Assembly (NCBI GenBank): GCA_008828725.1
Contig: MEHQ01003349.1
Location: 225,707 to 289,706, forward strand
Source: Saccharina japonica
Taxonomy: Eukaryota > Sar > Phaeophyceae > Laminariales > Laminariaceae
DNA length: 64,000 nt
Reading direction: 5' to 3'
Made by a program: the position numbers and the translations under genes. Positions 1-11,001 of the stretch are shown in pieces; the stretch's first letter is position 1; each line of letters opens with the position of its first letter. A model generated the notes under the pieces. That model was given only the letters and a program-made list of their open reading frames with translations, searched no databases and had not been told where the DNA came from.

Positions 1-330
1 CGGTCGCCCCGGTGGTCTAACTGGTAGCCACGAAGCCTGTAGGNCCGGATGTCGAGGGTTCGATTCTCCCCATGGAGGTTTTTATTCTCAAATGACACCG
101 TCTGTCGAGAGCGCATATTATAGCGTGGGTAAGCAAAATTCGACGAAAGTTGACGAGGGAAGAAAGTGCTGAAATCTTCTCGCGATAAAAACCAAGGCAA
201 GAACCGTAGTGGGGGAGGAGGGAGAGGAGCCTATTTTGTGACCCCGGATCTGAGTTACGACTAGGGAGGGAGAAAGACGGAAGTGCGAAGATAATAAATG
301 GGATGGACAAAAATATATATATATATATAT
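1..330 (+). mobile_element. tRNA-derived SINE, copy 1
   Basis: GGTGGTCTAACTGGTA resembles a pol III A box and GGGTTCGATTCTCC a B box, with the spacing of a tRNA head. A tail of about 220 bp ends aataaatgggatgg plus an AT repeat. The 5' edge may be cut by the window. It is not a functional tRNA: the acceptor stem does not pair. One N lies at 44. Confidence 0.65.
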
Positions 331-332
331 AA

Positions 333-676
333 GGCCGGTCGTCCCGGTGGTCTAGCAGGTAACCACGAAGACTGTTAAGGTGGAGGTCGAGGGTTCGAGT
401 CTCCGTATGGAGACTTTTATACTCAAATGGCAAATGGCACCAACTGCTGTGTTGAGAGCGCATATTATAGCGTGGGTAAGCACGGTTCGACGGGAGTTGA
501 CGAGGGAAGAAAGTGCTGAAATATTCTCGCGATAAAAATGCAAGGCAAGAACCGTAGTGGGGGAGGAGGGAGAAGAGCCTACTTTGTGACCCCGGATCTG
601 AGTTACGACTATTAATAGGAACAGAGAGAGAAAGGAAGGGCGAAGATAATAAATGGGATGGAAAAATATATATATA
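333..676 (+). mobile_element. tRNA-derived SINE, copy 2 (tandem)
   Basis: Same order as copy 1: GGTGGTCTAGCAGGTAACC (A box), GGGTTCGAGTCTCC (B box), the shared tail with GTGACCCCGGATCTGAG, and an ATATAT end. It lies directly downstream of copy 1. Confidence 0.7.
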
Positions 677-1626
677 CGTATGATATTATATAAGTACATA
701 CTGTGTCGGGCTGATGTCACCTTCAACTCATAATAGTCCGTGTTCTCAAGACAGGGTGATACCGTATACTGTAATCAAGTGATATGATAATTTGATAACA
801 CTTCCACTGGGACGAATTTCAGAGCCGATTTTCTCTGACACATGCCTTGGAGGGGCCATGGCTTATTAATAGAGGGGTGCACACGTGCACACAATGAAAA
901 TGGCGGTTACGGAAATATCTTGTCGAGCTCTTTGGTCGAGATCGCATCGCTTGGCGCTCAAACTCTTATCATATAATACCCGTTGGCGAAAAAACGGGCT
1001 TGAAATTCGTCCATACGAGGGCTAAGGGTGTGCTATCTTACTGCTGTTAATAGTAATATTAATAGTAAGTATCACCCGTGTGGTGCGGTAAAATAGGTTG
1101 CGTACACGGTAGGTTACACGGACTTTATTTACGTACGCCTTTCGATGTGTGTACCGAAACGAAATGCTGATGGTAATTCTGCTGCTGGTGCTGTACGACG
1201 ACATACAGTAGCACGGTCGATGTTTTGAAGTGCTACATATTCACTAACTGCCGTTGTTGTTGCTGTTGTTGTTGTTGTTGTCGCTTTTAACTCATGGCCA
1301 CAGCATATCACATCAATGCTGCTTTAACTTATCAAGAGTCCGTGGGCACAAGACAGGCTTGCACCTTACCTGGTATAGTTTATGGGAGGTTGGATACTCT
1401 AACCGATAGACTACTGCTGTCGCTGTGACCATTGCTGATTGAAGTTCGGGGCTTCGAAGGTTCGAACCCCGGTTAAACTAGCCCCTTCGAAAGCTGAAAG
1501 CACCAAGCAACATCAGGAGGGCAAGGGTTGGCCAATCCTAAATCCGATGGACAACGACGAGTAGAGCTGCATGCACCCTCTGCGCTTTCTATCCACATAA
1601 AATCAAGGCATGCATGCATATACAGC

Positions 1627-1812
1627 AGTAGTGGTCCCTCTATAGTGCCGATTAAATAGTGCCGGCTGCCCGCTATAGTGCCTGTTGAATCGCTTGGCAC
1701 AGATACAATTAACCAGTGTGGTAGTGTGCGGAGTAGTAGTGCCGGTTGCCGCTATAGTGCCGGTATTGTTGACTGGCGCATACCGCCACTATAGAGGGAC
1801 CGGCACTACTGT
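1627..1812. mobile_element. MITE family 1 (CTCTATAGTGCCG termini), copy 1
   Basis: Ends are inverted: GTGGTCCCTCTATAGTGCCG at the left, and CACTATAGAGGGACCGGCAC at the right. Internal TAGTGCCGG repeats. About 185 bp, no coding capacity. Confidence 0.6.
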
Positions 1813-2894
1813 ATAATCCAGTCGGTACCGGGGGAGAGAACGGACGGCAGCTGTGACGAGTGGTTGACCTGACCAGAAGGCGGGCGAGGAGCTGGGGTGC
1901 ACAACTGACGACCAATTGTATCATCACAGGTCCCTTATCAGATTGATCGCCCCTCTTACGCCCGCACCCACGGTTTTGGCCACAAACGACTTGGAATTAA
2001 TGTGGGGTAGTGCCAATGGGTTATAACCCTATCATAACTGCAAAACTTATCCCACACTAATTCCAGGTAGTTTTCCCCCCAAAACGGGGGACCGGTTCCT
2101 AACCCATTCAGAACTGAAAACATTATCCTACACTAATTCCAAGTATTTTGTCCCCAAAGACGTGGGACCGGTTCTTAAGGGGTTTAAGAGGTTCCTGTAA
2201 TAGCTGATCGTCCCTTTATTGAGTGTTGTCACGTAACTTGGGAAAAACACGGTGCGCAGAAGCTTGAGGTTCCTTATATGTTTCTGTCTCTTGTCGCGGG
2301 GTCCCTTAATTGGGGCTATATACCTGCTGTATTGCCTGCTGTAATGTCATGGCGCTCGGAAAGGTACCAGCTCATCCAGCGCGATTTCTATGCAACTGAA
2401 TGGAGATAGATGCTGCTTCCATTACGGGGAACAGTGTGATATGTGTATATGAATATTAGTATCCAGAACCAAATATAGATATGGTGTGTAAACATACGGG
2501 GATACTATTAATATGTATATAGATTACTGGTATATATACTTGGTATATATTTTTCAATATATAAGTATATACTTGGTATGTACGATTTTTGAGCCCATCT
2601 TGGGTTCTGATGACTACGAGTATGTATAGCCTTTCGTATGTATATATGCATGTATGCCAGTCTGTCCCATAATATAAGCACCGATTGGATTAAGTAGTAT
2701 TATGATATGAATATACAAGCCGTCCTTATATTGTGGGACAGGGTGGTATGCGACTAAGTATAATGTATAGCAACAGCAGTACAGCATCCCGCTCCCAGAA
2801 CACTGCTGTATAGGCTGCAGGCTGCTGTATGTAGTCTACCAGTAGACTAGTGGTACAAGCGCAAGTAGAGCTCCCAAGTATAACAACAGTTACT

Positions 2895-3018
2895 ATTACG
2901 GGGGGCCATAGTAAACACTAGTAAATAGTAAATAGGACCAAATATGGTTGGTAAAAATAGGTAAATATATAGGTTTTTGACTATGCGATAGGTCCTATTT
3001 ACCATGGTCCTCCGTAAT
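2895..3018. mobile_element. MITE family 2 (ATTACGG termini), copy 1
   Basis: Left ATTACGGGGGGCCATAGTAAA, about 20 bases, pairs with the right end TTTACCATGGTCCTCCGTAAT. The interior has ggtaaatatataggttttt. Confidence 0.6.
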
Positions 3019-3304
3019 ACCAATAATATTAATAGTTATTAATAGTACAGCACCCAGGTCTCGAAACCGAGCTGTACCGCCGTCATTCAACAGCAGTAAC
3101 ACAATAATGTAACAATGGGACCTCGCTTGGGTTGAACATGAACAGCAGTTCCCAAAACAAATTGCTAGGGGCTTCAACTTGAACAACCATATAATCGTAC
3201 GTACAGTTGTACTATTAATACTAGTGCTGTACGTGTTTTATTGAGACCTTGTGCTATTTCTCGGGGCTTCACAGAGAAATTAATACCTGGTACAAATGTA
3301 CAGC

Positions 3305-3475
3305 CAGTAGTAGTGGTCCCTCTATTGTAGAGTGCCGGCATGCGCCAGCCAACACTACCGGCAATACTTCGCACACGGCCACACTGGTTAACCGCATCTG
3401 TGCCAAGCGATTTGACCGGCACTAGGGCAGTCGGCACTACTCAACCTGCACTTATAGAGGGGCCAGTTACTGTAG
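3305..3475. mobile_element. MITE family 1, copy 2
   Basis: Same termini (gtagtggtccctctat...cttatagaggggccagt) and shared internal text (cacactggttaaccgc, tgccaagcg) in the opposite orientation to copy 1. Confidence 0.55.
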
Positions 3476-4154
3476 CTACTACTGCTGCATATTTAAATGT
3501 GGACTTGTAAAACGACGAATATAGCATCGACCACAGGAAGCAACCCGGACTATGATACTGCTATGGTGTACGTACCGTATACTGATATGCTGCTATGGTA
3601 CTGCTATGGTATTCCGTATACTATCGTATGGTACTGCTGTGGGGTATACCAGCGTATGTAGGGGATGTGTCCGAAGTCCAAGTACTGTAATAGGACTGTG
3701 ACTAAGGCATGCCTTATTGGCTGGACTTGAGGGGTGATATTAGTTGGATTAGTTGGGTTTGGCGAAGTGAGCCAACTATCTGACTTTTTTTTGTACACAC
3801 TTGCTAACAACAAAACACATACGAGTATAACCTGAGCCACAAAGACACCAGTCAGGTGCAAACATGCAAAATTCCTCAAATGATCGCAAGCAACTATTAT
3901 TAACTTCAATACCTACTGCGGTAGCCAACTAATGCCAACTATTGCCAACTAACAACTAGTCGGCGACTTACAGTTATCCAATTCTCAGCCCTAGCAACTA
4001 TATAGGGATACAGGATTTGAAAGACACGCGTATCATGGTGATAGTTGATACTTGGGACTGCTGCAAGGTGTAAGCTCTTCGTGGACGCTTGGTTAGATCT
4101 CGCACTCGTATAATATGATATTTCGCTCTTCCTCTTGTCTGTTTTACTCAGTAG

Positions 4155-4454
4155 CCTTTACCAGAGCTCTTGACCCACAAATCGTACCAGATAAAGTACC
4201 AAATATATTACGGTTTTGGTAGTGGTCCGCGCGTTGTTTTTTCAAATTGTCCAAAACGCGCGGCGAAGCCGCGCACGGGTCGAGCCTTAGCCTGGACTGG
4301 GGTTGGGGTTAGGGTTAGGATTAGGGCTGGGTTGGGTCGACGGGTTCTCGTGAGTTGATAAAAAAAAACACCCAAAAACACGAAAAAACACCAACAAATC
4401 GTAATATATTTGGTACTTTATCTGGTACGATTTGTGGGTCAAGAGCGGTAAAGG
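4155..4454. mobile_element. Inverted-repeat element with internal telomere-like array
   Basis: Arms of about 60 bp (4155-4214 and 4396-4454), nearly identical when inverted: ...GACCCACAAATCGTACCAG... The 180-bp interior has a GCGCGGCGAAGCCGCGC hairpin and ggggttagggttaggattag. Confidence 0.7.
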
Positions 4455-5392
4455 CGCCTCGTTTTACTCGGTTTACACGGACTTGTCGCGACTAAAAAGA
4501 AAGACGAAGTTTACAAGATGTACCCGGCAGAGATTTGCATCTTCAAAGCGTCCGTTGTCTTGTTGTCTTTTGGTTATCCGTATGTTGAAACCGATGTTTT
4601 AAAATATACGCCACGACATAAAGCTCACCCAGGATCCGTACTAATTGTCATCGTCCTAGGGTCCGTACTAACTATTGGTCTCGAGGTCCGTACTAATTTT
4701 GCGTCCTTGTAATTTTTAACACGATATTATGCGTAGAGGAGCATGTGTAAGACGTACATACAACGTGAACCCCGGTATATACCGCAGCATGTAGTAAACC
4801 CCTAAAGTACGCGCGATCGAAGTATCACACTCAGCTAGCAAATAGGAGTTTCGGCGAAATCCTCGATATCACAGCTGTTTTTTTTAATTTTTTTTTTGTA
4901 ATACAAGTTATGTGACCACAATATTCGATTATCTATTGTGGTATTATAGTAGATACTATTAATATATGAAATATGTATATATAGTAATAGCGGTACATTG
5001 AAGTACTGTACCAACTATAAAGTCGTTTGGGCTGGTCGGTGTTACTTGCCCGGTTATTTGCCCGCTGGCTACGAGCACGTACTTTTCTTATTTTCTGCAT
5101 ATCATAGCATAGCTTCCATGTTTTTTTTTGTTTTTCTTGTGTTCTTCGTTCTCGCCCGGTGGCTATGATATGTACGTACGAATAGTAGCTGGTACATATG
5201 CACGAGGAACGAACACCTACTACTGCTGTGTTCTCCCCTTTCAGCTTGCGACACCCCCGGAATTTCAAGGCAACCTCAATCCCAAAGGGGAACCTTGTAC
5301 ATGCTAAATATACTTATACTCGTATATAAGAGTACGAGTACAAGTACAAGCAGGATGTCAGTTGGACCGAAGATCCGAAAACATCAACGAAC

Positions 5393-6165
5393 ACTCAGGG
5401 TGGGTCCAAACAGAATCGAAAATCGAAATCGAAAATCGAAATCATTTCGTTTTCGGTATCATTTTAGCCGACGTGTCCAAACAGAAACGAATTGGGAAAC
5501 AGCAAGATCCAGGCGGAAAACAACTGAGAGCACAAGCCATGGGCTGTTCACAACTATGTACACATGCCGACAATCTAGCGCTCGGCACCACAGGCACACC
5601 AGAGGAGCAGGGAGAAGCGACGACAATTCCATACCGGGAGGTCGTTGGGCCTCCCATGGAGGTGGTCGCGTGTCCAACTTTGACGCCCCGGGATCAAAAT
5701 TCAAATTATACTGAGAACGAACATTCAACCTCATTCTCGAGGGCATGATGCTGAACTCTACTCAATTTCTCTTCGCTTTGGCTCGAACGCCGGCAAACAA
5801 AGGCCCTAGAGCGTCTGGGCTGGTGTTGTGGTTGGCCTGCTGGCTATTTACGGGGGATCTGTGCGGCTGTGTTGGCGTGCTAGCTGTGGGTTGCGTGCTG
5901 CGTGCGGCAGTCCTGATATGATATTTTGACGTGGCTGCGCTGACCAGTAGAGCACGCTGAATTGTTGCTGTTCGTGCTTTCGATTTGCTTTTCGATTTTC
6001 AGCTGTCAACTTTTTGATTTCGGCAATGGGTTGTAAATCGTTCATTTTCTCGGAACCTAAAAAACGAAGGGGAACGTGTGTGAGCGAGGGACCAATCAGC
6101 GCCTCGTTTATTTTCATTTCGATTTTCGATTTCGATTTTCGTTTCTGTTTGGACACACCCTCAGA
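5393..6165. mobile_element. Terminal-inverted-repeat element with CGAAAAT-type arms
   Basis: Arms 5393-5446 and 6111-6165 share GGTCCAAACAGAA then repeated ATCGAAA. About 770 bp. A third copy of the gtccaaacagaaacga motif lies inside, at 5477. No transposase ORF. Confidence 0.55.
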
Positions 6166-6171
6166 GCACAC

Positions 6172-6275
6172 CTTGAAGCTTGAAGCTTGAAGCTTGAAGC
6201 CTGAAGCTTGAAGCTTGAAGCTTGAAGCTTGAAGCTTGAAGCTTGAAGCTGAAGCTTGAAGCTTGGAGCTTGGAG
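6172..6275. repeat. GAAGCTT 7-bp minisatellite
   Basis: About 14 tandem copies of TTGAAGC (each with a HindIII site), beginning a few bases after the right arm of the preceding element. Confidence 0.9.
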
Positions 6276-6562
6276 CATACATATGGTACACCATCGCTCA
6301 TCGTACACCATTTGCTCACCCGCCGTTCGTGGCTATGAAGAAAATGGACACACCTTAATTATACGTAGAACTGCTTTGTTTTCGCCGCTCACATGTTCAC
6401 TTTAGCTTTACCACACCAATACCAGTTATGATGAGATATCGTATATACGTATCATATATTGTGAGAGGCCATACCCCTCGTATCGTAGGGAAAACCTCGC
6501 CGCTATGTTTCCCAAGCCTCCCACCTTTATCGTTGTGTGTTCCCCCCTGTGCTTCGGAAAAA

Positions 6563-7322
6563 AGCAGGGCTTGTCATGGGCCGACGCTGATGGACCGGGC
6601 CCGGCCGGTCAATTTTTGATACGATGGGCCGCGGCCCGGCTCGGCCCATCAAATTCTAATGTGGTGGGCCGCGGCCCGGCCCGGCCCGGCCCGGCAATTT
6701 TTCAGAGGATGGCCGCGACCCGGTCCGGCCCATCAATTTTCCAGAGGATGGGCCGCGGCCCGGCCCGGCCCATCATTTTTTCAAATTTCTCGGCCCGGCC
6801 CGGCCCGGCCCATCATTTTTTCAAAGTTCTCGGCCCGGCCCGGCCCGGCCCGGCCCATCACGTTTTCAAAAGTCTCGGATCGGCCCAGCCCGGCCCGGCC
6901 CCGGCCAGGCCCGGCCCGGCCCAGCCCGGACAAACGGCCCATGACAACCCCTGTCAGGGCTTTGTCATGGGCCGACGTTGATGGGCCGGCCCGGGGCGAT
7001 GCCAGATGGGCCGCGGCCCGGCCCGGCTCGTCAATTTTTCAGAGGATGCGCCGCGGCCCGGCTCGGCCCACCGAATTTCGAGAGGATGAGCCGTGGCCCG
7101 GCCCGGCCCATCAAGTTTTCAGAGGATGGGCTGGGGCCCGGCCCGGCCCATCAAAATTTCAGAAGATGAGCCGCGGCCCGACCCAGCCCATCACATTTTC
7201 AATTTTTCACGGCCCAGCCCGGCCCTTCACCTTTTCAAAGTCTCGGCCCGGTTCGGCCCGGCCCGTCACATTTTTCAGATCGGCCCGGCCCGGCCCGGAC
7301 AAACGGCTCGTGACAAGCCCTG
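6563..7322. repeat. CCCGGCCCGGCC-rich satellite in two inverted-ended units
   Basis: Units of about 55-70 bp alternate cggcccggcccggcccatca with tttttcagaggatgggc. Two blocks (6563-6951 and 6952-7322) each start with a form of gggctttgtcatgggccgac and end with its inverse. Very GC-rich against AT-rich flanks. Open frames through it are by-products of the repeat. Confidence 0.75.
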
Positions 7323-8146
7323 GAAAAAAACGCCTCGGAAATGCGCCACATGTGTGTACCCTGGTACCATATATACGTACGTACATGTGATACCCTGATT
7401 TGGTTTATTTGATTATTTAGCACAAAAACACCGGTGGCCCGACAGGAAAAAAAAAACGTTTTTTTAGCCGCATCGGAAATTGATCCCACCGCCCACTTCG
7501 ATCGGGCTATCCAGTCTTACCATCTGATCGCGCCGAAAATTCCCGGAAATATTGGATTTGCTATAGTACCTTATTTAAATAGTTGGATAATTGGATTGGC
7601 GTTGTCCGTCCGCACTTGGGAATCGTGTGGTCCGCAGTTCAGAACATTCCTCGCTCTTTTTTCTCGCTCGATCCGAAAGCGGCGCACCCGCGTTTCGTGT
7701 GTGTGGCCAGTTTTGGGTCCGGTGTGGGTCGGGGTTAGAAGAGTTAGGGGTTGGGTTGGGTCTACGCCCATACCTTGATCCTGCGAGGAAGTGAGTGCTT
7801 CCCGGTTCCTACTGCAATTCCTACTTCGTAGCTCGCAATGTATGGCAATGCGTGAACAGCCTCTACTCTTCTAAAAAATATACTCGGGCTGTGATATATT
7901 CCGAATATCTGACTGACACTGGCATCATATATATCATATACGTATACGAATCTACCGGTATATGTGTACTATTAATATGTGACACTCGGTTGAGTACATT
8001 CTTACGATCTGCTAATATTACCGGTATTTACTCGTACCGGTACCAGTTATCGTATTATGTATATGATACAAGGTTCCCCTTCGGGATGTTGGTCACTTGA
8101 AATCCCGGGGGTGTCGCAAGGTGAAAATAGATCGCACATGTTTCAT

Positions 8147-8857
8147 TTTTGGAGCAAACCTGTGGCATAGACTGTACATGTGTAAAAGTAGTAGCGACGG
8201 CCATTCCTATGATAACGAAACAACTACTGCTGTCACGAGATGATATCGTATCTGAGGTACGGTGGGCTCCCGGTGTTCAGAAACTTCAGTTTGGTGTCCA
8301 GGCTCAACGACTTGTTTTGTTTCTGAAGTCGATCTAACTATTTTTCGTAGGATTTAAAGTCGACCCCTCAGCAGTAGTAGGGGTACTGTAGTTATCACGG
8401 CCGTTGTGCGCTGTACAGCTGAGTATACAGAAGATAGTTGTGACAGAGCTGTTGCCCGACGAGTCCCGCCCCGGTCCTAGATAAGAGTATTCACTCGTAC
8501 GTAATACCTTTTGGGCGGGTACCCTGGTACGCGTTTAGCAGCCGAGTACTCGTCTAAGGGTGCCCGTCGAACAGCTCGATACCCGGGTGCCCTGGGCCCA
8601 AATTATCGGCGAGTATGGAGTGTTATCCATACCCGAGACGGGTATTGGCGATTTTGTTGTTTTTAATCGCTGCTGTAAAGCGCGGGTGATATTAAAATCA
8701 GAGGGGGAGGTTTTGCTGGAATCGCATACATCAAACACACATCACTGTACCTCAGATACGATATCATCTCGTCACATTAATTTCGTTAGGAATGGCCGTC
8801 GCTACTACTTTTCCCTTTAAACAAAACTACAGCAGTCTATGCCACGGTTTGGTCCAA
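8147..8857. mobile_element. Foldback/MITE element with arms of about 100 bp
   Basis: 8147-8256 and 8741-8857 are inverted copies sharing gtggcatagactg, aagtagtagcgacggccattc and gatgatatcgtatctgaggt, with small indels. The interior of about 485 bp has no convincing ORF. Confidence 0.7.
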
Positions 8858-10083
8858 TTTTTGCCAGAATTCGCGAATTTGAAGGCCCAAAGCACGCCCC
8901 AGTGCTGTACGTAAATACGTACAACTGAACGCATGTACTGCTGTACGTACGTGCAACTGAACGTACAGTAGTACCTGCCTACCACTCTCTATCTCGTACT
9001 ACTGCAGGAGTGTTGGTATGTGGCATGTGGCGAAGCACCTACGACACGGCCATATGAGATCGACCTATCGTTTACGTAGATAGAGGTATGTAGATATAAT
9101 ATGCACACCTGCCTACTCGTAGATCTTGTCTACGTAGATTCCCAAATATTGGAACCAAATTACAATTTTACATAAAATCATCAAGCGTGTCGTACAACTG
9201 CTACTACTGCTCTACGCAGCCCAGACAGAGCAGACGCATGCAACATGGTATCAACTCCTGCTGCACGACGCTTGATGTGTGCCTCGTTCGATTTCGGTGT
9301 GGTCCTTGTTTTCTCGTGCGTGGTGCGTGCTTTGTGTGTTTCGTTCATGCGACGGGTCAAAAACGAATCATCAAAGTTCATACCCGGGACGAAAAAACAG
9401 TCGTACGTCAGGTTTTTCAGAGTAGTTGCGAGGCGGTGTCAAGTCGGAACGCCTCCCCTGAGTTATTTGCTAGAGTTTGCGACTTTGAAGGCCCAGAGCA
9501 CGCCCCACGGGCCTCGGCCGGGACCCGCGCTTCCGCCGTGGCGTACACGCGAGCCCCCCGCGTGCCCCGCAGCCGATAGCGTGAGAAAAGACCCGCGGCC
9601 GGAGGTGAAAAGTGAAATTATTCCGGGAAAATGTCCATTTGGTACCTATACATATTTATATTATTTAATATTCCAGCCGTAAATATTCTCCATTCTTACC
9701 GGTATTGTGTCACATAAATATATGCTTTGAGTACAAAGTTTGCAGAGTGTGATTCCACGATAAACAGGGCTCAGAAATAAGAAACTGAGTGTCACTTTTT
9801 TGGGGCGCTCAGAAAATCTGCTTAAGAACTCATGCTCAACACTACACTAATTCCTCTATCATACCGTGTGTGTGTTCTTCACATTAAACCTTCCTTTCTA
9901 CCCGTCGACATCCAGCACACCCAGTGTCCGTGCCGATTCTTCATCCTAAAAAGGTACCAGTTATGTGGTCACAAAACTACGACACAGAGATACTACGCTC
10001 AGTGCAGTAAGCAGAGCAGACAATGCAACGCCATATACGACAGGCAAGACCTACCCTGCTAGCAATCCAGGTGCATGGTGCAC
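8858..10083. other. Non-coding stretch upstream of the ATCT array
   Basis: No convincing exon. The phrase cgaatttgaaggcccaaagc at about 8875 recurs in diverged form at about 9480, so at least part is repeat-derived. An open frame at 9245-9682 lacks a matching splice phase or family signal. Confidence 0.4.
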
Positions 10084-10619
<536 letters not shown>

Positions 10620-10770
10620 TAATATCTATTAAAAACATCAGCTGTGAGATCGAAGACTCTCAACAATTATTGTAGCAACGTTAACGTTGTTGTCGTGGAT
10701 TCCTCCTTTTTTTGTTTGGCCTGTAACACGTAAACGCTGATTCTGATTGTGGTTGTGGTTGTGGTTGCAG

Positions 10771-11001
10771 GAGCTGGCCCAGGTAAAAACGCCTCCAAAC
10801 GTTCGCATGATCAACACCTCGCCCGCCGAGCTGGCGTGGCTGCTGGCGGGGGTGGTGTACCCGGAGCACGCGGACGAGGAGCCGGATCGATACGTTTCTG
10901 ATTTCCACGTTGCTGCGGGGGGAAAGGTGTCGAAGAGGCAGACCAAGGCGTGGACTGCTCGTCTCATGGCGGCCAAGTTCATCCAGAAGCTGCTTTCTAA
11001 G
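10771..11001 (+). CDS. Gene A exon 1 (first visible)
   Basis: Phase 0 to 0, 77 codons. The acceptor follows a T/G-rich tract ending ggttgcag; the donor is AAG|gtgggt. It encodes PPNVRMINTSPAELAWLL and ends MAAKFIQKLLSK. This fits the part of DUF6625-like proteins just before the KPALG motif. It has no start codon context, so earlier exons must exist. Confidence 0.7.

Larger units (their letters stand above)
5237..8127. repeat. Long-range inverted pair of a 62-65 bp repeat
   Basis: 5237-5301 (tgcgacacccccggaatttc ... aaggggaaccttgta) is the reverse complement of 8066-8127 with few mismatches. The pair may mark the ends of a 2.9-kb element; a third copy lies at 32170-32235. The enclosed DNA has no coding ORF that I recognise. 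Confidence 0.4.

Noticed and set aside
7..80. Functional tRNA gene
   Set aside because: A and B boxes are present but the acceptor and anticodon stems do not pair; it is a SINE head.
1385..1476. tRNA gene at ggttcgaacccc
   Set aside because: B-box-like text exists, but no consistent cloverleaf or anticodon arm can be drawn.
6505..7398. Pro/Arg/Gly-rich frames up to 243 codons
   Set aside because: By-product of the CCCGGCCC satellite; periodic text with no domain.
9245..9682. N-terminal exon of gene A with a membrane anchor
   Set aside because: The frame has a hydrophobic stretch, but no donor in a usable phase and no DUF6625-like motif; parts recur as repeat text at about 8875.
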